Below, in pieces: positions 23,664-35,484 of a DNA stretch of 64,000 nt. Under the pieces are notes generated by a model, which made no database searches, was not told the DNA's origin, and worked only from the letters and a program-made list of their open reading frames with translations. Every line of letters starts with the position of its first letter. Position 1 is the stretch's first letter. This DNA comes from Anadara kagoshimensis (taxonomy: Eukaryota > Mollusca > Bivalvia > Arcoida > Arcidae), in contig CM037872.1 in the NCBI GenBank assembly GCA_021292105.1, positions 13,108,791-13,172,790 of the forward strand. The letters are read 5' to 3'. Position numbers and translations under genes: made by a program.

Positions 23664-26600
23664 ATGTCGCTAAAAATTACTCCGGAGGTAAAAGAATGTA
23701 TAAGAAGACTGGAGGCATGCTTCAAAAGAGAAAATAGCCAGAGTTTGCATACCATAATATTAATGCCAGAATTGCCAAAGCGTTGAGGATCGGGAGATCA
23801 ACCGTTTCGACCATATTAAATGAAACAGGTATAGTAGGATGGTCAAATATTAAATAAATAATCGAATAAATAAAAAAAAATATTTACAATAGAAATTGCG
23901 ACCACACTATTTCATTTGATATACATATTTGGCATATGGTTTGACTACTGTATAAGCATGTGAAATTACTGCTTTGCTCTTGGACAGGTGCACTCCACCG
24001 TGTTGTCCATTTTTGTAATGAACCCTACTACTACCCTTGGACCTGTACATTTAATAAATGGATTTACCACTAATGGTCTTGGACCAGAAAAGTTAATATA
24101 ACAAATATTCTTCGTACATTTGCATTGTTCCTTTCGATAAATAAAACGTGGAAGCATTTTAACGTGACCAAATCGTGTGATTACAAAAGGAAAACACCTT
24201 CAAATGTCTAAATGGATTTCCTCTATCGCATTATTTTGTGTGTACAACGCCCCGTATTTGTAATCCAAAGTGCGAAAATTTTACCAAAAACCAAAACGAT
24301 AACTTTTAACCAGACCCAGCAATTGAAGTTGTAGAGGCGGTGCATCATATCAAAGTCAAGAACAACATTGCCTTAAGAGCAGAAAAAAGACAAAAGTTCG
24401 ACGACTTTGATCAGCAGGTTGTTCAGAGAACAGTTCATCAGTTTGCCCAGAAGAGAGAATATGTAAGAATTATCTACCAATCAAAGCCCCCGTGTTATAT
24501 TTGATGCATATATGACACCTACTGTAAATATTAATGCACGATTAATATATAACAAAAGTTTACTGATTGTGTCAAAAAGTTAAAATTGTGATTATAGATT
24601 GCTGTTTGAGACTTGTCTTATTATTAAAAACATGTTACAGTAGTATTGATAATAAAATCGAAAACTCTTAAAATGTTACAAGAGAAAGAAGCCAGTTTAA
24701 ATATTTTGCTCCAGTTAATGAAACTCAAAACTCGACCCTAATGTATAATAAACGAATCTCACCATTACTGCTTAAATTCTGTAACACTGGGCATTTGGCC
24801 CCAGCCATCCACCCAGACTCATAAATTATATACAATTGTAGTTATGGACACTGGTATATCTGTTTTTAAAGGTAACTCTTGCTAAAATTAAGGAAGCATT
24901 GGCCAAAGTAGATTTGACATGCAGTACCACAACATAAAAACGGTATCTAGCCAAGAACGGTTTCCGATATAAGAAAAGCCACGGGAAAAGATTTTTAAAG
25001 GAATCTGCAGAGATAATAACTAACAGACATAATTACCTTAGGTAAACTATATGTAAAATGTCTTGATTAAAATGCACTTCATTAACCTACTGAATGAACA
25101 TATTATGCAACATTTTTGCTTTACTATAGCGTACACTTATATATCACAGTGCCTCACCACCGAGTAGCTTGTAGGTCCTAGTGCCAGAAAATTTGTCAGT
25201 TCGCCGAAAGTATGTTGTTTCCTTTAGGTTCCTACACGATATGACCAATGCGGTAGCTCAGTTGGAAGAGTGCTCGCTCCGTAAGTCGGAGGTCGTGGTG
25301 GGTTCGAACGCGGACCGGGTCTGACCCAAGACTTGAAAGTGGCCAGTGACTGTTCTTTCGCCCAGTACCCGGCATTACAAAATGAAAGTCACTGTTCTTT
25401 CGGATGCGAACTTAAAATAAACGAGGTCCGATGTCACAATAAAGAACCTTATTCTATAAATGCCATCAGCTCAAAGCACAGGCAATACTCCTGCACCTTC
25501 GCCTACAGCTGGCGACGTCTCTATATAAGTTAAATATTCTTGACTGGGACGTTATGCACCTGTACTCAACTCATACACGATCCATGAAATGACTGAAAAT
25601 TGTGCACTTGCAAATAGCAAAAGAAACAAATAACATGATGCAACAATCAATGAAACTAAATTGAGATCACTGATTATAAAACTAGACTTTTTGACTGATG
25701 CTTCATTATAAGAAATGACCAAATAGTCCCCATTTTTAGTAAAAATAAATAATATTATTATTGTTTGTAAAATAGACAAATAAAAAGATTTAGAGAAGAA
25801 GGCTGGGAGATAGTTTATGTTGAGGAGACATGGATAAACAGCAACCATGCATGCAAAGGTAGGTAGCTCTGAATGATTTCAACATTATTCTATATATTAT
25901 GAATAGTGAGCTTTATACAGTATTATGATAAGTCTAGAATTTTTGTAATGGAATTTTATGTTTTTAATTTTATTTTCAATCGTTTAGCAATGTCATGGCT
26001 TATTTACAATTTAGTAACTTTATGTTGTAGGAGAGTGGACTCACATTAGAAGTGGACCTACTGGCGTTATTCTCCCAGATTGCAATGAGTGCAGCAGGCA
26101 CATACCATCAGGGAAAGGGACTAGGTTGATTATTTCAGATGCCAGTGAGATTTACTTTAAATATAAATATCAAAATGAAAGGAGGCTGGTTAATAGAAGT
26201 TGTACATGTAACTCGTGTCTATATCACAAAGAGACATACATGTATTTATATAAGCTGTACATAACTTGGTTCTGTATCATTCTTAAGTAAATGTCATTTC
26301 ATTCAAAGAAAGATTGCCATGAAACGCTAATAAATGTCAAAAATGTATTTGCAGGTTAAGATAAAAGTGGTTATATCGATGGAGTAGGTTTAATATTTTC
26401 ATCGAAAACCAACAGCGAAGATTACCAAGATGAAATTAATGGCCGTCATTTCCTGGAGTGGTTTCAAAACACTCTCACACCAGCACTACCCAAATCTTTC
26501 TGTTGTGGTATTGGACAATGCACCATACCATAACATTAGGACTGAGGATTCTCTTTACCCAACATCAAGTTCAAATAAACAGGACATTGTTACCTGGTTG

Positions 26601-28127
26601 AGAGAAAAAGGAGTAGACGCCAATGACACAATGTTAAAGGTTAAAAATTATTACAAACTTAATTTTAACACAGTATATGTTTATTTAATTAAGTTCCATG
26701 CATAGTCGTGTCTTTTGTTGTATACTGGGATATCAAGTGCATACGCTACCATATTTATGAGGAAATAATTATGGAAACACTTTACTGTGTATAAACCAAG
26801 TTGTAATATTAAAAATGAAGTTAACTGAAGTTGATAAATATTTTTATGCTGTAATAAAATAGATTCTAGTCTACACTTCCCCCACTCCTGCGGTGGGGGT
26901 CAGTTAACACACAAAAACCTCAGTAGGTTCGACTTTTTTCAATGACCTGTCATAGATTATAAAATAAATAAATATAAATTATATAATATATATTATATAT
27001 ATGATAATTTCAACTATTTATTTGTAGTCCGATTTACTCACGTCTGTAAAATGCAACAAACCACTAGTCAAACAAAAGACACGTAATTGCAGAGGAAAAC
27101 GGCCACATGGTTCTACGTTTGCCAGTGCGTCATTGTGAACTAAACCCGATTGAATTAATTCAAGGTAGCTAATACAACTGATTTTTGAACAAAATATATT
27201 CTTGCTGTTATTAAATGGAGTTTAAAGGCGATCTGTAAACCATTACCTTTGACTTTAATGGATTTGGAATCTCTAGCTTCAATTCAGTTAACTTTTTAGT
27301 GTTTTAAACCCAATCATATTTTTTTTAATAACAAAAGCTTGCAACGACAAAAACACTTTTTACTAGCAGGTTTTTGTTTTTATAATTAATTCTGATTTTT
27401 TTTTTTTTTTTTTTTTTTTTTTGCAAAATATTTTAAAACTAGTTTGCAAAACGACTACGTTTATTTCCCCTCACGTACAAACGGGAGTACCCAATTTGTG
27501 CGTAATTAATGACAACGATATTCTTTACTTTTTTAAACATAATTCAAATAACACTTGTGTCCTATAACAAAACTGCTAACATTTTTCTGATCAATATATG
27601 TTTTGTGTTTTTTAGCAGAAGAGAAGATGTACGTAACCGCGCGCAATTCAACATTTAAATTAAAGGATGTTAAGGAACTATTCCTGATGGCAAAATAGCA
27701 AATTACTGTCGATAAATGGGCAAAAGCCGTAAATCATGTAATTAATAAAGTGGAAAGTAAATTTTGGACCTATGACGAAATAACGGAGGAAGAAATTCCT
27801 CCGTTTATTATACATGTGGACAATGCCAATGACGATGACTATGCCTCGGATTCTGACACAGAGACGGTAATCGGACATACGGTTGACAGGGACATAGAGT
27901 TACATGACTTACACATTGTTGGACCGATGGGAGACGCAAACACGGACATGACACATAGTGGACAGACGAATGATGGGATAAGTGTGACAGACATAGAGGT
28001 TGAAGATTACACAGAAAAAACAGACAGATCTACGACGAAGACACTATTGGGGATGAAAGTGACGGAGGGTCATTATGTGACGCATGTGGACGACGCAACC
28101 CGGACGGTAGACAGATACAGTAGTTAG
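23664..28127 (+). CDS. DDE_3 (IS630/Tc1-like) transposase gene, eight exons, decayed
   Basis: Exons from splice sites and homology memory: 23664-23828, 24314-24462, 24872-25041, 25788-25858, 26031-26144, 26355-26639, 27029-27164 and 27618-28127. Exon 1 has a helix-turn-helix motif (ARIAKALRIGRSTVSTIL). Exon 4 has IVYVEETWINSNH, where the family usually has DET, so the first catalytic Asp appears replaced by Glu. Exon 6 has DEINGRHFLEWF and the second Asp in VVLDNAPYH. Exon 7 has LRLPVRHCELNPIELI with the final Glu. Exon 8 ends in an acidic tail. Breaks: a frame shift in exon 1 and one in exon 6, a TAA in exon 3 and a TAG early in exon 8. The encoded protein is almost certainly inactive. The gene lies wholly inside the 23269-29411 element. 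Confidence 0.75.
25241..25573 (+). mobile_element. tRNA-derived SINE with target duplication
   Basis: A box GGTAGCTCAGTTGGAAGAG, B box GGGTTCGAACGC, tail CTTGACTGGGACGTTATGC then ACTCAACTCA. The duplication TACACGAT occurs at 25233-25240 and 25574-25581. It is the same family as 10650-10884 but about 95 bp longer in the middle, with an internal re-use of the CACTGTTCTTTCG word. It lies in intron 3 of the DDE_3 gene. Confidence 0.9.
27398..27422. repeat. poly-T tract
   Basis: A run of about 25 T in the last intron of the DDE_3 gene. Confidence 0.9.
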
Positions 28128-29211
28128 ATTGCGATCTTTGTTGTAAATGGAATCATGTTAGCTGTTTAAATACATTTGTATTTCTAAATCAAATTATAAT
28201 AAAATCATGGAAAATAATTCATATTGGTGCAATGCTTGTAGGAAGAAATTATATCGGTAGTAATTTTACTAATCATGTAATGTGGATAAACGAAGAGTGG
28301 CATTTTATAACTTTTCTTTTACTGTTGTTCATCTTTTTCATAATTGTTATTCTTTGTTAATTACATATTATGATTTTATTGTATGAAATATAGATGTATT
28401 GCTGTGAAGTTCCGCGTTGTTTTTCTGTGACTAATTATGTATATTACCTCAAATTTATTTGTTTTGACGATTCTCAATTATTTATTTTATTTTTATTTAG
28501 TTATTGATAAAGGATCTGTGATAATATATATTATGTTATTGTTAACTAAATAGCATTTCTAAAAACGAATAAATTCATTTTTTATAGTCGTCTGTTTGTT
28601 TTATTAATAATTCCTATATAGTCCAGAGCCTGTTTTTCCAACTCTTCAGTTCAAGTTATCAAAAAAAATATGATGATTATCTCCGGCTGGACATACCATA
28701 GTTTATGTCAAATACAACGTTCCAGTAAAATGGTCAATATACAAAATTACCCTCAAATTTTCAATAAAATTATTGAAAACAACATTAATAATATTATTCA
28801 TCCAATTCATTTCTAGACCGTTTTTTAAAAGAAATTTTCATAGTTACAAACAAAACAATTAGCATATTTTATCATTATTTTTACATTGTTCCATACTTTT
28901 TTTTATTTATTTTTATTTTGTTTTTTTAAATCTCAAAATGAACACAGTGAACGCCGATAGCCTATCCCCAGGCATAACAGTACTTTAGACGCCCATTTCT
29001 TCATAAATAACAAATTGGATAAGTGTATAGAAATAAAGACAAAACTGCAGATTGTTCTGTTTTTAACGGTGAAAACTTCATAAAAATCGGCACAAAAATA
29101 GCCCTTTCAGAAATTAAAAAAACATCCCAACGATGATTTTGTGCAGTTCATCATGTCTTCACGTTGACGTCAACCTTACGTTACCTGTGAAAAGTGGACT
29201 CTTCCGTTACA
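28128..29211. other. 3' non-coding part of the IS630-like element
   Basis: AT-rich sequence between the transposase stop and the right inverted repeat. Several AATAAA words (for example near 28566) could serve as poly(A) signals. No further open frame is credible. Confidence 0.4.
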
Positions 29212-29411
29212 GTCGTGACTCCCGCCATCATCGCCAGGGAAAACAACACTGTAAACCTCCGTAGGGAGAACATTTTCTGTTGCTGTGTGATAATGAAGCC
29301 GAATCTGTTGAATTTAAAGTGAGTTGACAATACATGAAATTTGTCGGATTTTTTTTATTTTCTATGAACTTTTGACGAAATGCACTGTCATAACCTGACT
29401 GGCCAGTACAG
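29212..29411 (-). repeat. right long terminal inverted repeat (IS630-like)
   Basis: Reverse-complement partner of 23269-23507. It ends GGCCAGTACAG, followed by TA. Confidence 0.85.
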
Positions 29412-29725
29412 TAAATTTACCATTTGATTGGCAGCTTTCTTTATCACTAGCTGAAGAATACGGTTACCGATTCACAAAATAAAAAATATGTAAACATTAG
29501 TAGTTTTGACTTAAACGCAAGGAAATGTCAAAATATCAACACGGGAAGCGATAGTTTAGAGCGTGTTATTTAATTACTTTCAGGTTGATCGTTAGCTTAG
29601 TAGTACCACTACAACTTGTATCCATCCGCTCTTAATGTTTATCTTGTTTAATGTTAATGATAGAAAAATTTTCAGTCCCAGCAGACACAGATGATAATTT
29701 TGTTTGTGACTTCATCATTTTAAGG

Positions 29726-31017
29726 CCAAGTGGTACAAATGGGCACTATCCTACAAGTTTCTGATTTTTTCCATATATGTAAAACTTTTTGAGGCGCATC
29801 TTAAAATGTAAAAAAAAATATAGGGGTCACCTTTTTACTTTTTTAGCTATAAAGCGTCAAAAATGCCGGGATTTTACCACAGGATTAATGGGAAATTGCA
29901 TTTTTTCAGGCTCTGGAAAATTGGGAAAAGTGTAGAAAAATAACAGATTGTCCTACAAGTTTTTAAAAAACTAAGATAATAAGTTTTTAAAAAAACTAAG
30001 ATAATGTAGTTCTGAATTTTTAAATTTTCTGAAAATGTAAAGAAATACATATGTCACCTTGCTTGATTTTTCGGTATAAATCTTTAAAGACGAAATTTGA
30101 TGCGATTATATGACCAAAATTACCAATAACGCCATGATTTTTGACGATATTGCTAAAGGATTGGCAAACTTGCAAAATTTAACGTTATCGTGTCGTAAAC
30201 TAGGAGTGTTGTGTTTGTGCTTCTCGCTGTTATAGTAAACATATGAATTTTATTATTTGTATACAAATTACTTCATCAATTAGATTATTTTATATTCCCA
30301 GTTACTATGGAATGAAAATCATGATAGAAATAATAATATTCAGAGACATTATTACTTCGAATAGCAGAAGAACAAGGCCTTATAAACCGAAATTAGAGTC
30401 AATGATGATACCTCGAAAATGCAAGAACAAGGGTCATTCAGAGTCAAGGAAATATTATCAATGGCTACATTTGAAACATGAAAAAGATATTGAACTATTG
30501 AGACAAAATCTTGACTAGAGTGAAGAAATCATTATAATTCAAATCATTTTACTTGGCCAAAGTGAGTTACTGTTAAAAGACCACCGAGCTCGAAAATAAG
30601 TCACTCAGAAACTCCGTACGTATATCGGTATAAATTTTCATGACGTCATTGCAAATAAATTTTAAAAGTCATAGTGTATGAAAAATATGAAAATCTTGAA
30701 TTTTTAAAATCGAAACAATATTAAAAAAAGTTATCATCAATTAAATTTTGTGAAAAAAACGTCTATCAGTTGAAGGTATAAAAAGGCAAATCGTCAGTGA
30801 ATCACTGGTATCTAGATCTGTTGAATTTATCCGTGTATCGTATTTATGATACTTTTTTGTATATTTTCATTAATATTTTTAATCGATAGATATTATGTAT
30901 TTTATTCCCTGCAAGATAGTTATCAAAATTATTACAGTCCCTTAGAATAATACCATCAAAGTGCATAGATTTGTACACGCCGTGCGTAACGTCAGCATCC
31001 ATTTGTACCACTTGGCC
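29726..31017. mobile_element. 1.29-kb non-autonomous element with TTAA duplications
   Basis: GGCCAAGTGGTACAAATGG at 29726 is repeated inverted and exactly at 30999-31017. TTAA flanks both ends (29722-29725 and 31018-31021). TTAA targets are used by piggyBac and Kolobok elements, and these ends do not look like the CCCT ends of piggyBac. The inside is AT-rich with a TATA-like AGGTATAAAAAGG near 30775. A frame at 30243-30518 ends in a basic, protein-like stretch (ESRKYYQWLHLKHEKDIELL) that I do not recognise. Confidence 0.75.
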
Positions 31018-31308
31018 TTAATGATAAAAATTAATTTATCGACAGCATCTGGTTCTAATGACTAACACACACACCCTGGCCGTCGAAAATACACGATCAG
31101 ACGGAACTGAAGTGGCCGGAATATACAATAATTTTGTTTCAATACTGATATCCAGAATAAATGTGTTTATTGAATTTCCACCAGTCATTGGGTTTTACAT
31201 TTTTACCCGCCTCTAGAAAGACGTCCATGGTGTAGAATCAAAATTGAAACAACCGAAAACAACTTTGCAATGTATTTTTTTTTTTTTACAAATAATTAAC
31301 TTGCTTAA

Positions 31309-31576
31309 CCCTCTTGCTGCCACACGGACATATGTGTCCTCTACCGGCAGCCTTTTAACGAAATTGACAACACTAAGATAAAAGACGAAAATAAACTTAA
31401 AATCTTTTTTTGTAAAATTATAAAAATGCAAAATGTTGACTATTGAGATCATAATCTACAATTAACTAATGACGTCATATGACTACAAACGCGTCTGACG
31501 TCATATCATTTCGCATCGTGAACTTCATTTTGGCACTGCCAACGTTGCTCTGAAATTTAATTTGGCAGCAAGAGGG
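31309..31576. mobile_element. 268-bp piggyBac-type MITE
   Basis: The ends CCCTCTTGCTGCCA and TGGCAGCAAGAGGG are perfect inverted repeats starting with CCCT, and TTAA flanks both sides (31305-31308 and 31577-31580). This is the classic signature of a piggyBac-derived MITE. It carries no gene. Confidence 0.85.
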
Positions 31577-32032
31577 TTAACTGATCAACCAAAACCTGAA
31601 TAATGAAATTTATTACATCAGAAATAACCCTTTCGCTATTTTTATACCCCAAAATTGAAGTTAATACATTCCGATTCTTGGGTATGTATTAGGAATAGTA
31701 CTAGCTAAAAGATAATTTTGATGTTTTAAGATATGTTCTTTTCCAAAATTAGGTTATCGCCCTTTGACCAGTAAATATTTTTTCGGTTACAGTGAGCAAA
31801 GTGAAACCATCAAATATCAAACCATTTTTAAATATTTATAATTAATAATTTAAATGCTCAAATAAGTTTTAAAAAACTGAACCTTTGTTTAATGGTAAAT
31901 ATATAAATTGTTTATGTCTTCAACTCGATTAATAAGTATACTTCCTCGTGCAAAGTTTTTTTAGTATATATTTTGGTCCTTTGGCTATCCTTCACGCATC
32001 TTAAAACGCTTTTGGTTTCATAGTTTGGTCCA

Positions 32033-32078
32033 AGCAATACTGTTGTGGAATTGCATTGCGAAACGGCCGTCTAGTGCT
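32033..32078 (+). ncRNA. degenerate hammerhead ribozyme motif (copy A)
   Basis: The 3' half (CGAAACGGCCGTCTAGTGCT) is identical to the copies at 41.4 kb, and the upstream GGTTTCATAGTTTGGTCC is shared too. The CUGAUGA box and stem II are not preserved, so self-cleavage is not expected. It is a single relic of the same repeat family. Confidence 0.6.
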
Positions 32079-35000
32079 GTAAAATTAAAACTGCTATAAT
32101 ATTTAATTTAATAAGACATGAGACTTTAATGACAGGAGTAAATAAAAATAAGCTCTGTGCCCAGTAATTAAAATAATATTAAACTTTTGCTTTTAGTTAA
32201 AATACAATGATATTAAATCTAGCATTGATCAATAATTTAAAAACCAGTCATGGCCGTGCACATAAACAAATAAATCAAACATTTACGTTTCCACATGTAT
32301 GTTAAACAACATCTGTCGGATGCTCAATTATAGTATTGTCAATAGTAATATTTCACTCCTTGCAAAGTGAATACCGACTACACACGCTACATACGATTTA
32401 CCGGGTAACCAGTACAAAGTGAAACAATATACAAAAATTCAAACGTAATTTTTACAGCAATGGCAAAATACAACAATGACAAAAAATATGCAAGTATATC
32501 GAATCTACCAAAAGTAACTCGTCTGTCTCTAACCTCGACTTTATCATGTTGTTGGAAAATCGCTGCTTTCTTCATCAACAATTGCTTCTGGGGAATGTCC
32601 CTTTTTATCTCGCCGTCTGAACGATCTTCCAATTTTCCTTCATTTAGACTTTGCTTATGAACTATGCTATATTGGCGTCGTTTTTATGACTTGTTTCCTC
32701 GGCGTTTCCACATCTGAATAGTAAGTTGTATATTCCGACTTTTGCTTCATCTGATTTTTTGGACTATATAAACACTACTTATACGTCAGAAGACCTTTAT
32801 ATCTAACGTCTTCTATTTCGATTACAGGAATGCAGTTAATGTACATTTTACTATGTCATGCAATAGTTTTATATAAAACTGCTATTTTGTCTGAACAGAC
32901 AATTTCGTTGTGTAAATCTGTGTCGATGCTGTGCTAGTTTCTGACTCTGTCTCTGTTTAATCTAGTTTATCTTGCTTGTCACTGCCAATTTTTACAACGG
33001 TTCTATCTTTGATATAAAAAAAAATTACTTCGCATATAAAAAACTTTTAAATATTGTTTACACTTAAATACTTTCAAATTCCTTAAAAATTAGACTTTTA
33101 AACATTATTTGTATAAACTTGAACATATGGCAATTATAACTCTAAATATTCTATGCACTCTAAACTGACCTAATTCAGGAATATGACCTTTTAACTGTTT
33201 TAACAAAATATGAATGTAATCAATTATAACATCTATACAATGAAAAGTGTAGTTCTTGCATCAAGAGGAAAATTGTACAGACGTTTATCCACACTTCAAA
33301 ACCAATATTATTATCACTATGCACATGTTGACATCTCATATGTTTAAACCGACATGGAAAATCATGCAGAAAATGATGAACTACTTAACCATCGTCGTCA
33401 GATTTCTTTTAGTCGTAATCCCATAAAATCTATTCTATACCTGGCATCAACAATGATTCTACAAATTTTGGATACTGTTATTCCACTTAATTTATTTCCC
33501 ATACTAGAATTACCACAAGTTTAATTTCCGTTGTACATGGCTAAGGTTTTCCCAAATGTGTAAGAAACATTTTGTTCCTTCGGCGTCACGCCAACCAGCC
33601 TCTTTAATATTTATCTGTATGTCTGGTTTGAGATAAGGACGGTGTTTTTATTTAGTGCACCTCTGGGAACAGTTCTTATGAGGCTACAACAATATGGAAA
33701 CCTAAAAAATGGAAATAAACACATTGTAAGCACAATATAAAACCTTTAACATGGCAGCTAATAATCTAGAACAATACTACATTATTCAATTCATTTGCAC
33801 GGATATTTTACTAATAATATGTTTACACATGATGACGTCATTAAAATGTGGTGATGACAAAGGTTAAATAAAAATACTAATCCATAATCAAACTAAAATC
33901 TTTGAAACTGACTAATTAGATTTAACACGTGAACTTTCACTTAGCATTTGAACTTTCCCCAGGGAAGTTAGGTCGGGTTCTCCGGAATGGGAAGCGACCC
34001 TTGTTTATGGAAAACATATGAAAAGTATTTGAAGTGGTTCCAAAGCACGGTCTATTAGGTATCAACTCCATCGGGGACTGTTGTGTTTAATGTGTCTATC
34101 CAGTTTATCTCTTTAATACGGCGGTAGTAATGAGACTGTCTTAACATGCTTAAGATTATTTCTTAAATAACTAGTCTTACATTATAAATCATGTCGTCTT
34201 TGAAGTTGAAGTGTATGGCAACCGGATCTCTATTATGTTATATATCTGTCAAATGTTCTCCTATTCCGATCTGTCTCGTATTCTTTCTCAGTCTTACCAA
34301 CCTAAACTATTTTCTGACATCGATTAGAATTTTCGCACGAAAAACGCATAAAAATCGTGCGAATTTTGTGCGTACAAAATTACACATGGGGATTTATTAT
34401 GTCATGATTGTGGAATCTGCTCAAATCCCATGAGGATATTAATCAAGTCTTGGTTTCTCATTGCCTTTTACAAACCCTATTGCAAGCTGAAAATAGAATA
34501 ACATGTGATTTTTTTTATTTACACCTTCAAGGTGATATCTCTCTTTTTCTTTCTTTAACTCCAATATAAAATACAATTTCGACCATACCATACAATTTTA
34601 ATTGATCAATATATTTGTTCGAGATTGATTTTTTTGTTTCTTATCATTTATATCAAAAACTAATCCATGTCAGAACCACAATATAGAAGAAAATTAAAAA
34701 CTTTGAAATTGACAAGTCAGGTAAAACAAAGGAATAATTGAGGTCGGGTGTTCAGGAAAGTTAAGCACCCCCTGTTAAGCAAGCTACACCTGCCACGAGT
34801 GTAATTTTATCATTCATATTCGGTTGGTTTTTTTTTCAAATCCATGATAGTGTAATCTTTATTTTTACAAACCTTTGGAAATAAAATTAATAGAACACTA
34901 GTGAAATGAATTCAACATGGTTCCATTATGAAAAATGGACAATTTTTGTGTGGTATATACTTTAGAGTTATTGAAACATGTGCATTATGTATAATTTTAA

Positions 35001-35427
35001 TGGGGATATTTTTCAAATTATTATCCTATAAATGTTATCATGTTGATGCATTATATCTCTTTGTAATTTCCATCCAACTAAAAGATTGCCCCAAATAAAT
35101 TCAATCCAACTATTTCTTGAAATCAGATCTTCACCATCTCGATCATTATACTGAAATTCAAAATAATTGAACCTCTAAAATGGTTAATGAATAAAAACAA
35201 AAAATGAATAAATAAAACCAGAATACATGTTTCTTAAGGATGTTTTTAAATTGTTCATTAGGTATGAACTCTTAAAGTAGCTGTCCATTGACGTTATCAA
35301 ATATACTCTTCTGTGTTTTATTTTTAAATTGTCTGTGATATAACTGTTTTTTTATCAGTTGTTGCTATTTTTAATTTTTACATTTTACTACTTTGTGTAG
35401 TTGATACTATTGTATCTTTTACTATTT

Positions 35428-35484
35428 CTAGCCGCTAATAGCTGCAATAATGCTGATGCGGCTTTAAACAATCACTCACTCACT
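35428..35484 (+). repeat. SINE tail fragment
   Basis: GCCGCTAATAGCTGCAATAA and GCTGATGCGGCTTTAAACAA followed by (TCAC)n resemble the tail of the SINE at 19776-20150. No head is attached. Confidence 0.5.

Larger units (their letters stand above)
23269..29411 (+). mobile_element. IS630/Tc1-like DNA transposon with long inverted repeats
   Basis: The ends are CTGTACTGGCCAGTCAGG at 23269 and its inverse ending at 29411. Both are flanked by TA (23267-23268 and 29412-29413), the expected target duplication of this superfamily. Inverted repeats run about 239 bp on the left and 200 bp on the right and are highly similar. A multi-exon DDE_3-type transposase gene lies inside, and a SINE with its own target duplication sits in an intron. 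The element measures 6,143 bp, long for Tc1-like elements because of the introns. Confidence 0.85.

Noticed and set aside
32387-32660. Opposed open frames, one with a charged start and a hydrophobic segment.
   Set aside because: Short, no family, no splice or promoter support; composition alone can explain the hydrophobic part.
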